A DNA stretch of 64,000 nucleotides from Stomorhina lunata (lineage: Eukaryota > Arthropoda > Insecta > Diptera > Rhiniidae), in the NCBI GenBank assembly GCA_933228675.1, contig OW121744.1, forward strand, positions 118,071,600 through 118,135,599, given 5' to 3'. This document shows, in pieces, positions 12,211 to 23,917 of this stretch. Position 1 is the first letter of the stretch, and each line of letters opens with the position of its first letter. The notes under the pieces are model-generated. The model was not told the origin of the DNA. It searched no databases and saw only the letters and a list, made by a program, of their open reading frames with translations. A program made the translations under genes and the position numbers.

Positions 12211-13420
12211 GTATCACTTTACAATTTCTTAAAGTCACATTTTTATTCTTGATACTTGCACTTTTCCTAGATAATTTTTGTCTGCAATTGTCTTTTGTGT
12301 AACTCGTCCTTTTGTGTGGTCCTTTTCTTATTTAAGCCATTCGACAGTTAAAAAAACTATATGAAGGTTTGTTTGAGCATGTCTTCATTTTTATGTTAAT
12401 TAAATAATGATAATGAAGTGGTTTTTATTGTAAATACTTTCTGCTATATGATGTTAATTATTATAATGATGATGATGATGGTGGTGGTAGTGATCCGACT
12501 ATAGACAATTGACCATTTCGTTGTTAAGTTTCTTTTGTTGTAGATTTTCATATACATTTTCCTTTTCGTTGTATGTTTCATTAAACAATATGTACTTTTA
12601 TTATATGAATTCTTTTTGGAGTAATAATCCATAAGGATTGATTAAGAATAAATGGAAATTATTTGGAAATGTTTTTCAGTTTTTAATGGTTATTTAAATA
12701 AAAGTAATTAAGATCAACCAAAGAATATTAAAGGAAACATTTTAATATTAATGTGAAGCGTAGGTATTATGGAATACTTAAAAATAATAAAAAAGGGTTA
12801 TTTTAATCTATGGAAATCTTACCTCTTAATGAAAAGAATATGTCTTTGGTGTAGTAAATTAATAAAACGTAGTCTTAGGTCAATTATTTGTATCTTTTCC
12901 ATCTTTTGTTTAGAAAATGTATCTTGATATTCCTATCAGGTATTCAGTGGTAGAAACATTAACGTGTATGGGAATATGTATGCATATGTATATAAAATAC
13001 ATTTATAAATTCGAAACAATTATTCTATTACTCCATTCATTCTCATATGAATTTTGCTACAAGTGTTTAATTTCACACACTCAAAAGTTGGAGTTTTACC
13101 ATTTCCATCAGCTGCATATGGTAGAATTTTCTACATTTATAAACCACTTAATTACTGGTATGACAAAGTTTAGCATTTGGTCAAAAATGAAAAAAAAAAT
13201 CCGAAACAATTTTCCAAATACTTCAGTTGAGTTTTAACAAGTGTCAGATAGAGTTGAAGTTTTAGAAAAATAGTAAAAAAACTAAGAATATTTATAAAAC
13301 AAAAATTTGAATTGTGCTCAAATTTGTGTTACTATAAAATTAAAACTTTTTGATAAGCAAATTATATAAAATATATAAATTGAGCTTATAACTAATTTCT
13401 CTAAAAACGTTGTTATTAAA
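12211..13420. other. Upstream region of the ppk gene, no other gene
   Basis: AT-rich DNA with a short ATG/GTG microsatellite near 12465-12490. Open frames at 12444-12632 (minus) and 12917-13237 (plus) show no domain. The promoter of the downstream channel gene presumably lies here, but I cannot point to a convincing TATA/initiator pair. Confidence 0.4.
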
Positions 13421-16400
13421 ATGAACAATAAACGCAATAATAACATAAAATGTTATGATGAAATGCATGAAAATTATGGGGAAGAATCTTCTACTCAAAC
13501 CTTAATGACTAAAGCAAAGCATCAGAATCAACCTCCCTATCATCATTATATACCAGACCGAGTGTCTAAGGTAAAATCTGGAAAAATGTTAAATTCTTTA
13601 CAAAAACCTGTAACTCAAGTAAAACCATATGAAAAATCAATACAAATGCAGACGAACAATAAACAATTGCAGAAACCATTTAATAACCAGGGACTGATAA
13701 ACGCTGGCATTCCCCTGACGAGAAACATCTACAACAATAACATTGACAACAATTTGAGACGCATACGTAAGCCCTCGGTATGGTTTGGAAAAGAAAGGCA
13801 TCAAACCATAAGAAATAAATCTAGAAATAATGAAGACGACGACTTGAATACGAGTAACTTGATGCTGAATGCAGAAAATACTCAAAATACTGGGGATTTA
13901 ACGCCACACAGAGTTTTCTCTAAAGGAAGATTAGTGTCGAAAGTCAAAGGGTTCATTATCGAATTTCTGCAGGATTCGTCTATACATGGTTTTGTGTATT
14001 TGGCTAAAATTGGCTTAAGTTTGATAGAAAGGTAAAAATTAGAAATCATAAAACAAAACAAAAAAAAAAAACTTTGTTAATACTTCATACGAATGAGTTA
14101 TATATTCTAAACAAATTTAATAAATATCAATCATACGTAACTGCTGCAAAGTATGCAGTAGAAAATTGACATTTAAAATCCTTTAAAACGGTTTAGTATT
14201 TATGTAATTTTAATTTTGATTTTTCTGTGAAATATTTCAAATCGTAATTAAATTTTAAAAACATTTAAGCAGCTTAAAGACGTTTGATTAATAATTTAAC
14301 CATTCATAAAACTCATACGTTATTGTTTGATTTGAGTTTTCCCTCAAATCTTTTTAAATTCAACTTAAACATATGCACGTGAAAAAAAGTTTAAATCATT
14401 TATAAACTTTTATTTCCATGTAAAAGGATATAATAAAACCCGAAGCAAGCTGATTTATTGCCATGGATTTTTCGAGATTAAACTGAAAGCACATAAAAAT
14501 TTTTAATTAAATAAATAAGACAAAAATATTTGTAATAATTGGAAAAATAAATACGTACAATACTACATATATAAATATTAAATCCCTTAACATTGCAATA
14601 AATTTAGCTATAATCCATAGTTTTGTTTTAAATGTAAATAAATATTTTTATTTAAAAAATAATAAAATTTGAAACGAAATACTTCATGCATTTCCAAGTA
14701 AAATATAAAACAAAAAAGTTATAAAATAAATAAATCCATCAAATATTTTCTCTATAATATTAACTTTATCATAAAATCATCTACTATTAATTTTAGCTAT
14801 AAAAATTTATTCTTAAACATTTATGTTTTTTCATATTTCTACTCCCATTTCATTGAAACATTTTTAGGACATTGTGGTTTGCATTTATTTGTGTGGCCAT
14901 ATTTAGTATTATTTCACTTAGTCATCGCACCTGGCAACGTTTTCAAACCTCACCCATGGTCATATCAATGGATCGTAATAAATTGGTTTGGAATACCAGC
15001 TTTCCATCATTGACTGTGTGTCCTCATAAACGCATCGATGAGCTTAAAGTTGAGGAATACATTATGTAAGTATTTTCTACACTTTACATCTGTATCAATA
15101 GACTTCACACATATACACAAACACACACTCACACATATATATGAATATTCCTGCTCCTGTTGCTAACCACAACACAACATGAACAGATTCATTCGTAGTG
15201 GATTAAAATTTATTGGTTCTTTTGGCTGAACAATTTGGGGGTACGAAAAAAATTAAACCACGATTGAATGGAAAAGAAAAATTGGGATTTGCTTCTGAAA
15301 AAATAAAATGAAAACGGAATAGTAAAAATGGAAATTAAACCGAAAATTCAAAATAATTATCGCTATCAAATGGGAAAAGACAAATGAGTTGTTGAAATTG
15401 AAAGAATAAGTTTAAAATTTGAAAAGTTTGTCTATTTTGCCAAATAACAGTTGAATTATAGAGGAAGACAAAATGTGTTCCCTTAAAAATACTATCGACA
15501 ATTTTATTTTGAAATTGAAAAGTTACTTTAATTTTCCACAAAAATTTATTGATTATATCGCTTTTTGAAAGGAAAGTTATCGATAACTAGAAAAGTTATC
15601 GATAACTTTACTTTTCTATAGAAAAGTTATCGATAACTTTGCTTTTCTATAGAAAAGTTATCGATAACTTTGCTTTTCTATAGAAAATTTATCGATAACT
15701 TTGCCTTTCTATAGAAAAGTTATCGATAACTTTGTTTTTCTATAGAAAAGTTATCGATAACTTTGCTTTTCTATAGGAAAATTATCGAAAACTTTGCTTT
15801 TCTATAGAAAAGTTATCGATAACTTTGCTTTGCTATAGGCAAGTTATCGATAACTTTGCTTTTCTATAGAAAAGTTATCGATAACTTTGCTTTTTTATAG
15901 AAAAGTTAACGATAACTTTTCTTTTCTATAGAAAAGTTATCGATAACTTTTCTTTTCTATAGAAAAGTTATCGATAACTTTATTTTTCTATAGAAAAGTT
16001 ATCGATAACTTTATTTTTCTATAGAAAAGTTATCGATAACTTTACTTTTCTATAGAAAAGTTATCGATAACTTTACTTTTCTATAGAAAAGTTATCGATA
16101 ACTTTACTTTTCTATAGAAAAGTTATCGATAACTTTACTTTTCTATAGAAAAGTTATCGATAACTTTACTTTTCTATAGAAAAGTTATCAATAACTTTGC
16201 TTTTCTATAGAAAAGTTATCGATAACTTTGCTTTTCTATAGAAAAATTATCGATAACTTTGCTTTTCTATAGAAAAGTTATCGATAACTTTGCTTTTCTA
16301 TAGAAAAAGTTATCGATAACTTTGCTTTTCTATAGAAAAGTTATCGATAACTTTGCTTTTCTATAGAAAAGTTATCGATAACTTTGCTTTTGTATAGAAA

Positions 16401-18029
16401 AGATATCGATAACATTGCTTTTTTATAAAAAAGTTATTGATAACACAAAAGTAATCGATTATTTTTCTATACAAAAATTATGGATAAATTTTCTTTTCTA
16501 TACAAAAGTAATATTTAACATTCCTTTTTGATAGAAAACCTAATGGGGAAAATTTTTTCGTTTGATAAAAGTAATAACTTTTGTTTTCAGGTCTCATCCC
16601 GACGTTTTCACATCCGAGGAAGATAAAGAAGGCTTTAAGGTTTTCGTAGATAAGCTGGCACGTCTCTCATATGATAACATAGAATATCTGCCCATGAACA
16701 AAACCTATGGAATAACAAGCGATAAATATTTGGATTTACTCTATGAATTAAAATGGCAGTTTGAACCGGAAATCAGCAGTGGAGCTGCCGTCAAAATGTT
16801 TATCTATGAAACCCAAACGGAATTTGGCATTTGTCATTCTGTTAATAGTCTGGTGGCGCGCTATAACTCCTATGACTATTGGAAAAATAATGAATGGGAT
16901 ATATTAGATCACGGCGAAAGGGTAACTGTTCACCCATTAGATGGTGAAATTTATGCTCAGATTATAAATCTATCCACAGCCTATGATGTCTACTTCCACA
17001 GTTCAGGAGATATACCGAGTATATCAAAGCAACGTTATACATTTCCTGAAACCGACTATACCACAGTAGAGTTAATTGCTCTGGAGATTTATACAGATAA
17101 GGCAGCTAAAGCGTGAGTTTCATTGACAGATTTGTTGATTGTGGTTTTTGGGCATAAAACCTTTACAAAAGTTCCTTTGTTTAGATTTTCCACTAAACAG
17201 CGTAAATGTCGTTTTAAATATGAGGCTGAGGAAATGCTTACAGCTCCTGTTTATAGTTTTGGCTTGTGTTTGGCGGAATGTCGTTTGTTTTTGGCTTTAA
17301 GAGTTTGTAGTTGTGTGCCTCATTTTTACAGGAATACATGTAAGTTTTCCAAAAAGCCACTGTCTAGTGGTGATTGGTATTTGGTAGTTTATATTTAAAA
17401 ATCTTTTTATTTTTCATGAAATTTCAGTACGTAATGGACGTGTTTTACCCATATGTGGTTTGAGGGGTTTAGAGTGTGTGGCTAAACTAAAGAGTAAGTG
17501 GAGTTTAAAGGAGGCAAATTTCTCTTTAAAAGTATTTCTAAGCTTATATTTAATTGTTTGTATTATGTTACTAATTTTAGGGGAAATGATTTCTCTGAAA
17601 TCGAATCGCTATAAAATTGACTGCAATTGTTTGGCCAATTGTGATGATTCCAACTTTTTTGTTCAATCTTATGTGAGTATCTAAAATAAAGAAATTACAA
17701 AAATTATTTTTGGGTTTTAATTTTCTATTAAAATTAATTATTGAAACTCGTTCTTATTTTAGCGTTCTCGTGTTTGGTTCTTGGGAGCAAACCTACAATG
17801 GGGCATTATAGACTATCCTAAAATGCAGCTGCGTCGTAATGTTATTTTCTCATTTGCAGATGTTTTGGGTATGTCTAAATGGGTTTCATTACTTATATTT
17901 AAAAATATTCTTTATATTACAGTTTATATTGGTGGCCTGGTGGGGTTTTTTCTGGGTTGCAGTGCTCTTAGTTTTATGGAACTCATATATTATTTTACCA
18001 TAAGATTTGCCCGAAGATTAATGGCTTAA
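13421..18029 (+). CDS. Pickpocket-family DEG/ENaC channel subunit, 8 exons
   Basis: Degenerin/epithelial-type sodium channel subunit, a trimeric plasma-membrane cation channel; insect relatives act in mechano-, chemo- and water sensing. My exons are 13421-14031, 14868-15065, 16591-17112, 17185-17339, 17428-17493, 17581-17672, 17763-17868 and 17923-18029, all with GT-AG borders and matching phases (1857 nt, 618 aa). Visible marks are the N-terminal gating motif SSIHGF (H189-G190), TM1 at about 206-222, FPSLTVCP (249-256) at the start of the ectodomain, RKCRF (450-454), cysteines 472, 476, 485, 487, 505, 512, 532, 534 and 538, and TM2 at about 576-608 with GGLVGFFLGCS containing the G-x-S selectivity filter (595-597). 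The N-terminal cytoplasmic part (185 residues, Asn/Lys-rich) looks long for the family. Introns at 17494-17580 and 17869-17922 are multiples of three without stops, so simple ORF calls read through them. Which ppk orthologue it is cannot be told. Confidence 0.9.
15574..16540. repeat. Satellite array D inside ppk intron 2
   Basis: Tandem 31-bp units, about 30 copies, lying wholly within the 1525-bp intron 15066-16590. The unit is the palindrome-bearing half GTTATCGATAACTTTGC plus TTTTCTATAGAAAA. I count about 25 intact TATCGATA octamers at 31-bp spacing. That octamer is the known DREF core, and CGATA is the BEAF-32 core in Drosophila. Variant linkers (TTTGC, TTTAC, TTTTC) are clustered, showing local spread of variants. 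The array ends in degenerate copies about 50 bp before the splice acceptor. Confidence 0.97.
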
Positions 18030-18106
18030 ATTATAATAATATTTTATTTATATCACAAATTAATATCAATTAAATATAAAACGCTTTAAAGCTTACTGAT
18101 GCATAA

Positions 18107-18112
18107 AATAAA
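18107..18112 (+). terminator. Candidate poly(A) signal of the ppk gene
   Basis: AATAAA lies 78 bp after the ppk stop codon in AT-rich 3' DNA. It is the first canonical hexamer after the stop, but the region is so AT-rich that chance is possible. Confidence 0.4.
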
Positions 18113-19049
18113 ATCTCTGGCTTATAAAAATGAATTTAAAGTTTTTTCTTTTACTTTTCTTCTTTCAAATCCCTTTGGAGTTTTAAATAATTTGCCAAAA
18201 GTGTCTGCCCTTGTTGAGCAATCACCAGCCACCACCAACAAACATTAAGTCTGTAAAATTAAAATTGCAAATTATATGCAAATTTTAATAAATATTCACT
18301 TTTTTCCTGCTACAACAAAGGTTCTAGCAAAAACACTCACGTGATTTTCTTTTATGAATGAATGAACAAAAAAAGAAAAATTGTCTTGAAAAACTTTTAT
18401 TTCGCCAGGGAAATTTTAAGCACAAAAATTTGCAGGAACTACTAGAAAAAAATTATTTAGCGGAAGTTTAGATTAAAAAATAAGAACAACAAATAATGTC
18501 AGGAAAAATGATCAGCTTTAAGAATTAAATTAAATAAAATAAATGTCACTTGCATAAATTAGACAAAATAAGGAAAATTGAAGGGAAATGCGATGAAAAC
18601 ATTTATTTAATATTAAAGAACATTTTTTAACATCACATACATACATATATTTACGTTTACTATATATATATAAAAAAGATGCATGTATGTAAATTATATC
18701 TTGAAATATATATATACATAAATGCATATCATTATCCTTTCATTCAAATCGTCTTTAGTTACGAAAGACACTAATCAATTTGTTGTCGTAATGACATTTG
18801 ACAAGCGGGAAATGCTGCAGTTTGTTGAATAAGTAATTGCAAAAAACTTCTATACAATGCATCTAGACGTATTTATATGCATAAACATTAGGGTACACCT
18901 TATTTTCCAAAAATGCAAAATCTGCCCTTTACACTCCCCCCTTCCCGAGAAATTTTCTACATAACAAAAAACCATGTTATGGAAAATTGTATGTATTTTT
19001 CTTCATACATCGGAGTGCATACTTGTTTAGTTTTATATAGATAAGATAA
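18113..19049. other. Intergenic DNA downstream of ppk
   Basis: AT-rich DNA with a TATATA-rich stretch around 18650-18720. Nothing gene-like is seen. Confidence 0.4.
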
Positions 19050-19780
19050 ATTCAAACAATTTTCGAAATTCGTCGACTCTTTGGGGTACCTGTCACACGT
19101 CTATAAGTTGATATAAAAAAGAGGTCTACTAATTTTGGTTGAAATCAGTTCACTCCAAGCCTGCCTTGGGCCCCATTTTTCACCAATTTTTTTGTCAATG
19201 TATAAGCCACAATTCTCTTCAGAATTTTATATAGTTCTATTAATTGATCCAAATAAGGGTTGAGATCCCTTGACTCTTTGAGGTATCTACCTGTCTTGGA
19301 CTCTCATTTTTCACTTATTATTGTTCTCAATAAGCCAGAATTTTCAACAGAATTTGAAAAAAAAAAAAAATAGCATACGTCTATTAGTTTATCCAACTAA
19401 GAGTTCAACCAATTTTGGTCGAAATCCGACCACTCCTTGGAATACCTGCTTTGGACCCCCATTTTTCATTTATTTTTCTTCTCAATATAATCCGCAATTC
19501 TCAACAGAATTTAATGAAATTCTGAACACATCTATTGGTTGATCTAATTTTGGCTGAAATCTATCGACTCTTAGGGGTCTTACACCTAAATTTAATTTTA
19601 TTAAAAAGTTACGCCTAAACGACTGCAATAATTTTTGGTTAAATTACGCATAACTTTTTTCAGAAAATTTTGAACTTTGTTCTACGATTGGTAAAATTTG
19701 GTAAATTTTTTTCACTCAATCTAAAGAAGACACTTTCACCTTTCAGATGGTTATAGGGGGAGTACCGAAAAACCATCGAT
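19050..19780. repeat. Degenerate tandem repeat, part of a dispersed family
   Basis: A phrase of the type TTTTGGTYGAAATC followed by ACTCTTTGGGGTACCTG recurs at about 19060, 19136, 19258, 19413 and 19549 with intervals of 76-155 bp. Each copy is followed by CCCATTTTTCA and AATAAGCC-like text. The right end (GTTACGCCTAAACGACTGCA, then CTCAATCTAAAGAAGA) matches 35705-35945. So this is a dispersed repeat with an internally amplified segment. No coding frame is visible. Confidence 0.65.
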
Positions 19781-22700
19781 AATTTGACAATTTTCTGTGT
19801 TTATAAAGAAGTTTTAGTAGAAAACTTATTCCTATTTTATGTGTAAAATGTCATATTCTTTGAAAAAGTATTAAATATTTTTGTTATTGAAAAAGTAATA
19901 ATGAAATTACACCGTTTCCATTTATGTGTGATATATAGACAAATATTTATATTACAAATTTCAAACTAGAAATTTTATGATTTTGATTTTACTAAAAGTT
20001 TAGATAACCTTTTTGGCTCAAATTTTTAACGTTTTTTTCTTCTCCTATCAAAAATGGTGTGATTTTTGTTTATATCGACAATATCAACTGATGATAAAAC
20101 TAGAAAAATAGAGTAAATGCTGATGTTGACATTTCATTTAATCATAAAATATTAAATAAAAAAAATTCCTGCTTTTGTGTAGAAATTCAGAATATGTTCA
20201 TAACTTGTATGAGGTTTTATGTTTTTATTAGGGGTAACTACGAAAATTTAGACTAAAACTAAATAATACTCATACCAGACAAGTGTTTGCTAAATAACAA
20301 AAGTGGAGGGGGAAAAGGAAATATAAAACCTACTCAAAGTTGTATATAAAAATATTACTTATACAAGTATTGGTATGTATGTATAGGTATGTATGATTAT
20401 GTTTGTTCTGCTTTAAGTCTTACAATGATAAGTAATCGTTGTTATTATTTGTTTGTATATACATTTGTTTTCTTTTTTTCTTTTTTTTTTCTCTCAAATA
20501 AATAAATACTAAACAAGGATCACATCATCAGAATGTAACTTAACATAAGTGGTGGGGTCAACTATAAATGTAAAGTTATAACCTCACGCACACACATATT
20601 TAGTTTAACAATATAATAAAATCAGCAATTACATCTAATTTGACATGGTTTTATAGCATACTTCTAGGTTGTGTCATATGATATGATGAGTTGACAAAAA
20701 AATTTGTATTTTGGAACAAATTTTCTTATAGATAAATATTTAACAGCCAAAGTTTGAATGAAAGTACATAAACAAAATTGAAAATAGGCAATCAGTAAAT
20801 TGTTACATTTATTATTAGAACTCTTTTCGATATAAATAAATACTTAAGTACTTGGCTTTTGCTTTTATTTTTATCCACTTTTGCAAATTATTTCTAAGTA
20901 CTTAATTTATATGTCTATTGATAACTAGGGAACATTATTAGCAGACATTGATAATTTTATGGTATTTAAAAGAAAATCAAAAATTTTATAAATTAGTTTA
21001 AGGATTAAACTAAAAGTTAATGAGTGAGGAAAATTAACGAATTTTTTAACACATGAAAATGTTCTATTATAAGTGGTTAGAAGTTTCGAAAACTTTAAAA
21101 ATTTTAAAGCATAATTTTTTAACTTAAGTTATAAAAATTCTTAAAAAGTTTAAACATTAATGAACTTTAAATTCTTTAATTTCCTTTTTTGCCCCTTTTT
21201 ATCAAAATCACACCTTTCTATTACTAATTATTCAAACAAGTACTTATTATTATAAATTTTATGCTTCCAGACACAACATTAAAAATCCTTTTACTTTTAA
21301 TAATTTTCTGTTTTAAATTTCAAATGACTCACATGTCGTAGAAAGTTTTTGAGTTTTTGTCCTAAAGCTAGATACTGAACTGGAATGCAGTCATAGCAAA
21401 TAAAAAGTACCTTTTCATCTAAGTCCTCTGTTTTTGTTTCGGTTTTTGCTTGTAATAATTTCCTTTTTATTTTTGCATTTATGAATATTTATGCAAATGT
21501 GTTAATGGATCTGCCATAATAAAAACCAATACTATCACACATACACACCCACTTTCAATTACATCAAAAACACCTCAGTTGGTAGAAGATGATATAAGTG
21601 GTTTTATTCACACCCAACAGTTTTGAAAGAGAAGGCTGTGGTATGGATTTCTATAGGTCACAAAGATTATTTAATTCTCTAGATACAAGTCGAGATACAA
21701 AAACTGCCTACTATGTTATTCCAAAGTTAAGTTAATATTAAAATAGCTTAGTTTAAATTGAAAGTTTCCTTTTCGAACTGTTGGGTATAAATATATGGTT
21801 ACATATATATAAGCCACTTTTTCAAAACACCAAACATGTGTGATTGAAAGTGTTTATATGTAAATGTCTGATTCTGTTTGTATTTGTGTGTGTATACATT
21901 TACAAGTTTTGGGGTAAATTAAGTCATAAGGTGCTGTGTGACAAACCTTTTAAAACTCACTTGGGACAATAGACAATTACATATGTATATTACTTGTTGG
22001 TTACAGGGTTTTGCCAAAAACTGTTATTAGGATTAATAAAATCCGGTCAAATCAGAAACTCTAAGTAAAATTAAGAAATCTTAGACCTGAAGTCAACTTT
22101 TATCTTAAATTTAAGAAAATTTAAATAATTTCAAACAAATGCTTCTTTATAAAATCTTGAAAATTAACATCTCTCATTGCAAACCCCCTTTTGCATATGC
22201 ATATTTACTTTCTCTGTACAAATACATCCATCTGCTGTTCGGTCCGTTCGTTTAAGCTTAAACAGAAATGGACTTGTAACTGTTTATACTTTTTCTCTAT
22301 GCCCGAGTAATATCAAACATATTTGTACAGGTTGAGTTGAGTTGTAATAGTCATAAGTCCCTTTTTCTACCCCTTACCCTCAGTCATCAGACAAATTTTC
22401 AATTTGCATATGCATATTTATAATGTTTTACACATAGACAGACATTTACTGTTTTTTTTCCTCAACAACCAACACTTACACACAACAGTATGGAATTATC
22501 TTTGTAACAGTACCAGAATTCAATATTTGTGGGTGTGGGTGTGTGATGTTTTATCATTTGGGTTTTGGTGTAAAAATTTTTAACAGACAAAGAGAATTTT
22601 AAATTAATCAACATTTTTGTTTCCCTCTTTTACAACTTTAAAACTACACAGGGATAAAGATACATATGGAGGAAAAGGGAATGAGAATGATGTAATATAC

Positions 22701-23179
22701 CTAGTGTAAAAGGATTTATTTTAAAATACATAAGTATTGTATATCATACAGCAAGGGAGGAAGTAAAGGATTAAGGCAGTGGGAGTAATTGTTGGTAACA
22801 AATCTGTTTTTAAATGTATGAACAGGAGATACGAAGAGTATCATGTTTTGGATTAACAACCAACACCTGCATCCATTTAAAACAGGATTTTTTAATTTAT
22901 TTAAAGTTCAAAGATAGATTTCAATGAAATAAATTAAATAAAGTAGCAACGTAAATAAATAGATACGGATTCAAATGAATAATATGAAATTAATTAGCCA
23001 TGAAGTTTTTCTACAAAATAGAATGCACTTAATACCAAAAATACATACATATATAAAACTAGTGATAAATTAGATTAAAATTAATCCTATTAAAAAAATA
23101 AAACCACAAATGAAAATAAAATTTTAATGGAAATAATATATATTGATAATAGCATTAGATAACTAACATTGTTTTACTG
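19781..23179. other. AT-rich intergenic DNA, no gene seen
   Basis: About 3.4 kb of AT-rich sequence with short (CA)n and TATA-rich patches and no frame longer than 60 codons. A copy of the recurring motif GCATACTTCTAGG lies near 20657-20670. I see no gene. Confidence 0.4.
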
Positions 23180-23917
23180 TAGATTTTCCATAGTTATGAT
23201 ATTACTGCTTTTCCATAGAAAAGTTATCGATAACTTTGCTTTTCTATAGAAAAGTTATCGATAACTTTGCTTTTTTATAGAAAAGTTATCGATAACTTAA
23301 CTTTTCTATAGAAAAGTTATCGATAACTTAACTTTTCTATAGAAAAGTTATCGATAACTTTACTTTTTTATAGAAAAGTTATCGATTACTTTACTTTTCT
23401 ATAGAAATGTTATCGATAACTTTACTTTTCTATACAAAAGTTATCGATAACTTTACTTTTCTATAGAAAAGTTATCGATAACTTTACTTTTCTATACAAA
23501 AGTTATCGATAACTTTACTTTTCTATAGAAAAGTTATCGATAACTTTACTTTTCTATAGAAAAGTTATCGATAACTTTACTTTTCTATACAAAAGTTATC
23601 GATAACTTTACTTTTCTATAGAAAACATATCGATAACTTTACTTTTCTATAAAAAAGTTATCGATAACTTTACTTTTCTATAAAAAAGTTATCGATAACT
23701 TTACTTTTCTATAGAAAAGTTATCAATAACTTTGCTTTTCTATAGAAAAGTTATCGATTACTTTATTTTCTATAGAAAAGTTATCGATAACTTTGCTTTT
23801 CTATAGGAAAATTATCGAAAACTTTGCTTTTCTATAGAAAAGTTATCGATAACTTTGCTTTGCTATAGGCAAGTTATCGATAACTTTGCTTTTCTATAGA
23901 AAAGTTAATGATAATTT
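23180..23917. repeat. Satellite array E, same unit as array D
   Basis: About 23 tandem 31-bp units with GTTATCGATAAC plus TTTTCTATAGAAAA, containing about 18 intact TATCGATA octamers by my count. The block 23771-23907 is identical to 15741-15877 of array D, including several private variants (CTATAGGAAAATTATCGAAA and GCTATAGGCAAG). The two arrays are therefore copies of one another rather than independent expansions. Confidence 0.97.

Noticed and set aside
12917..13237. 106-codon frame just upstream of ppk
   Set aside because: No domain, poor start context and composition of intergenic DNA.
17532..17580. Alternative 49-bp intron in the same place
   Set aside because: The donor GTATTT is weaker and the splice would shift the frame into an immediate stop.
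17460..17684. Uninterrupted ppk frame with an extra hydrophobic segment (SLYLIVCIMLLIL)
   Set aside because: The segment is the T-rich intron 17494-17580 with a GTAAGT donor and a TTTTAG acceptor; removing it keeps phase and gives the expected cysteine-rich ppk order. DEG/ENaC proteins have only two membrane segments.
17781..18029. Uninterrupted last ppk frame including MSKWVSLLIFKNILYIT
   Set aside because: 17869-17922 is a 54-bp intron with GTATGT and TTACAG borders; removal gives the usual ADVLVYIGGLVGFFLG order of the second membrane segment.
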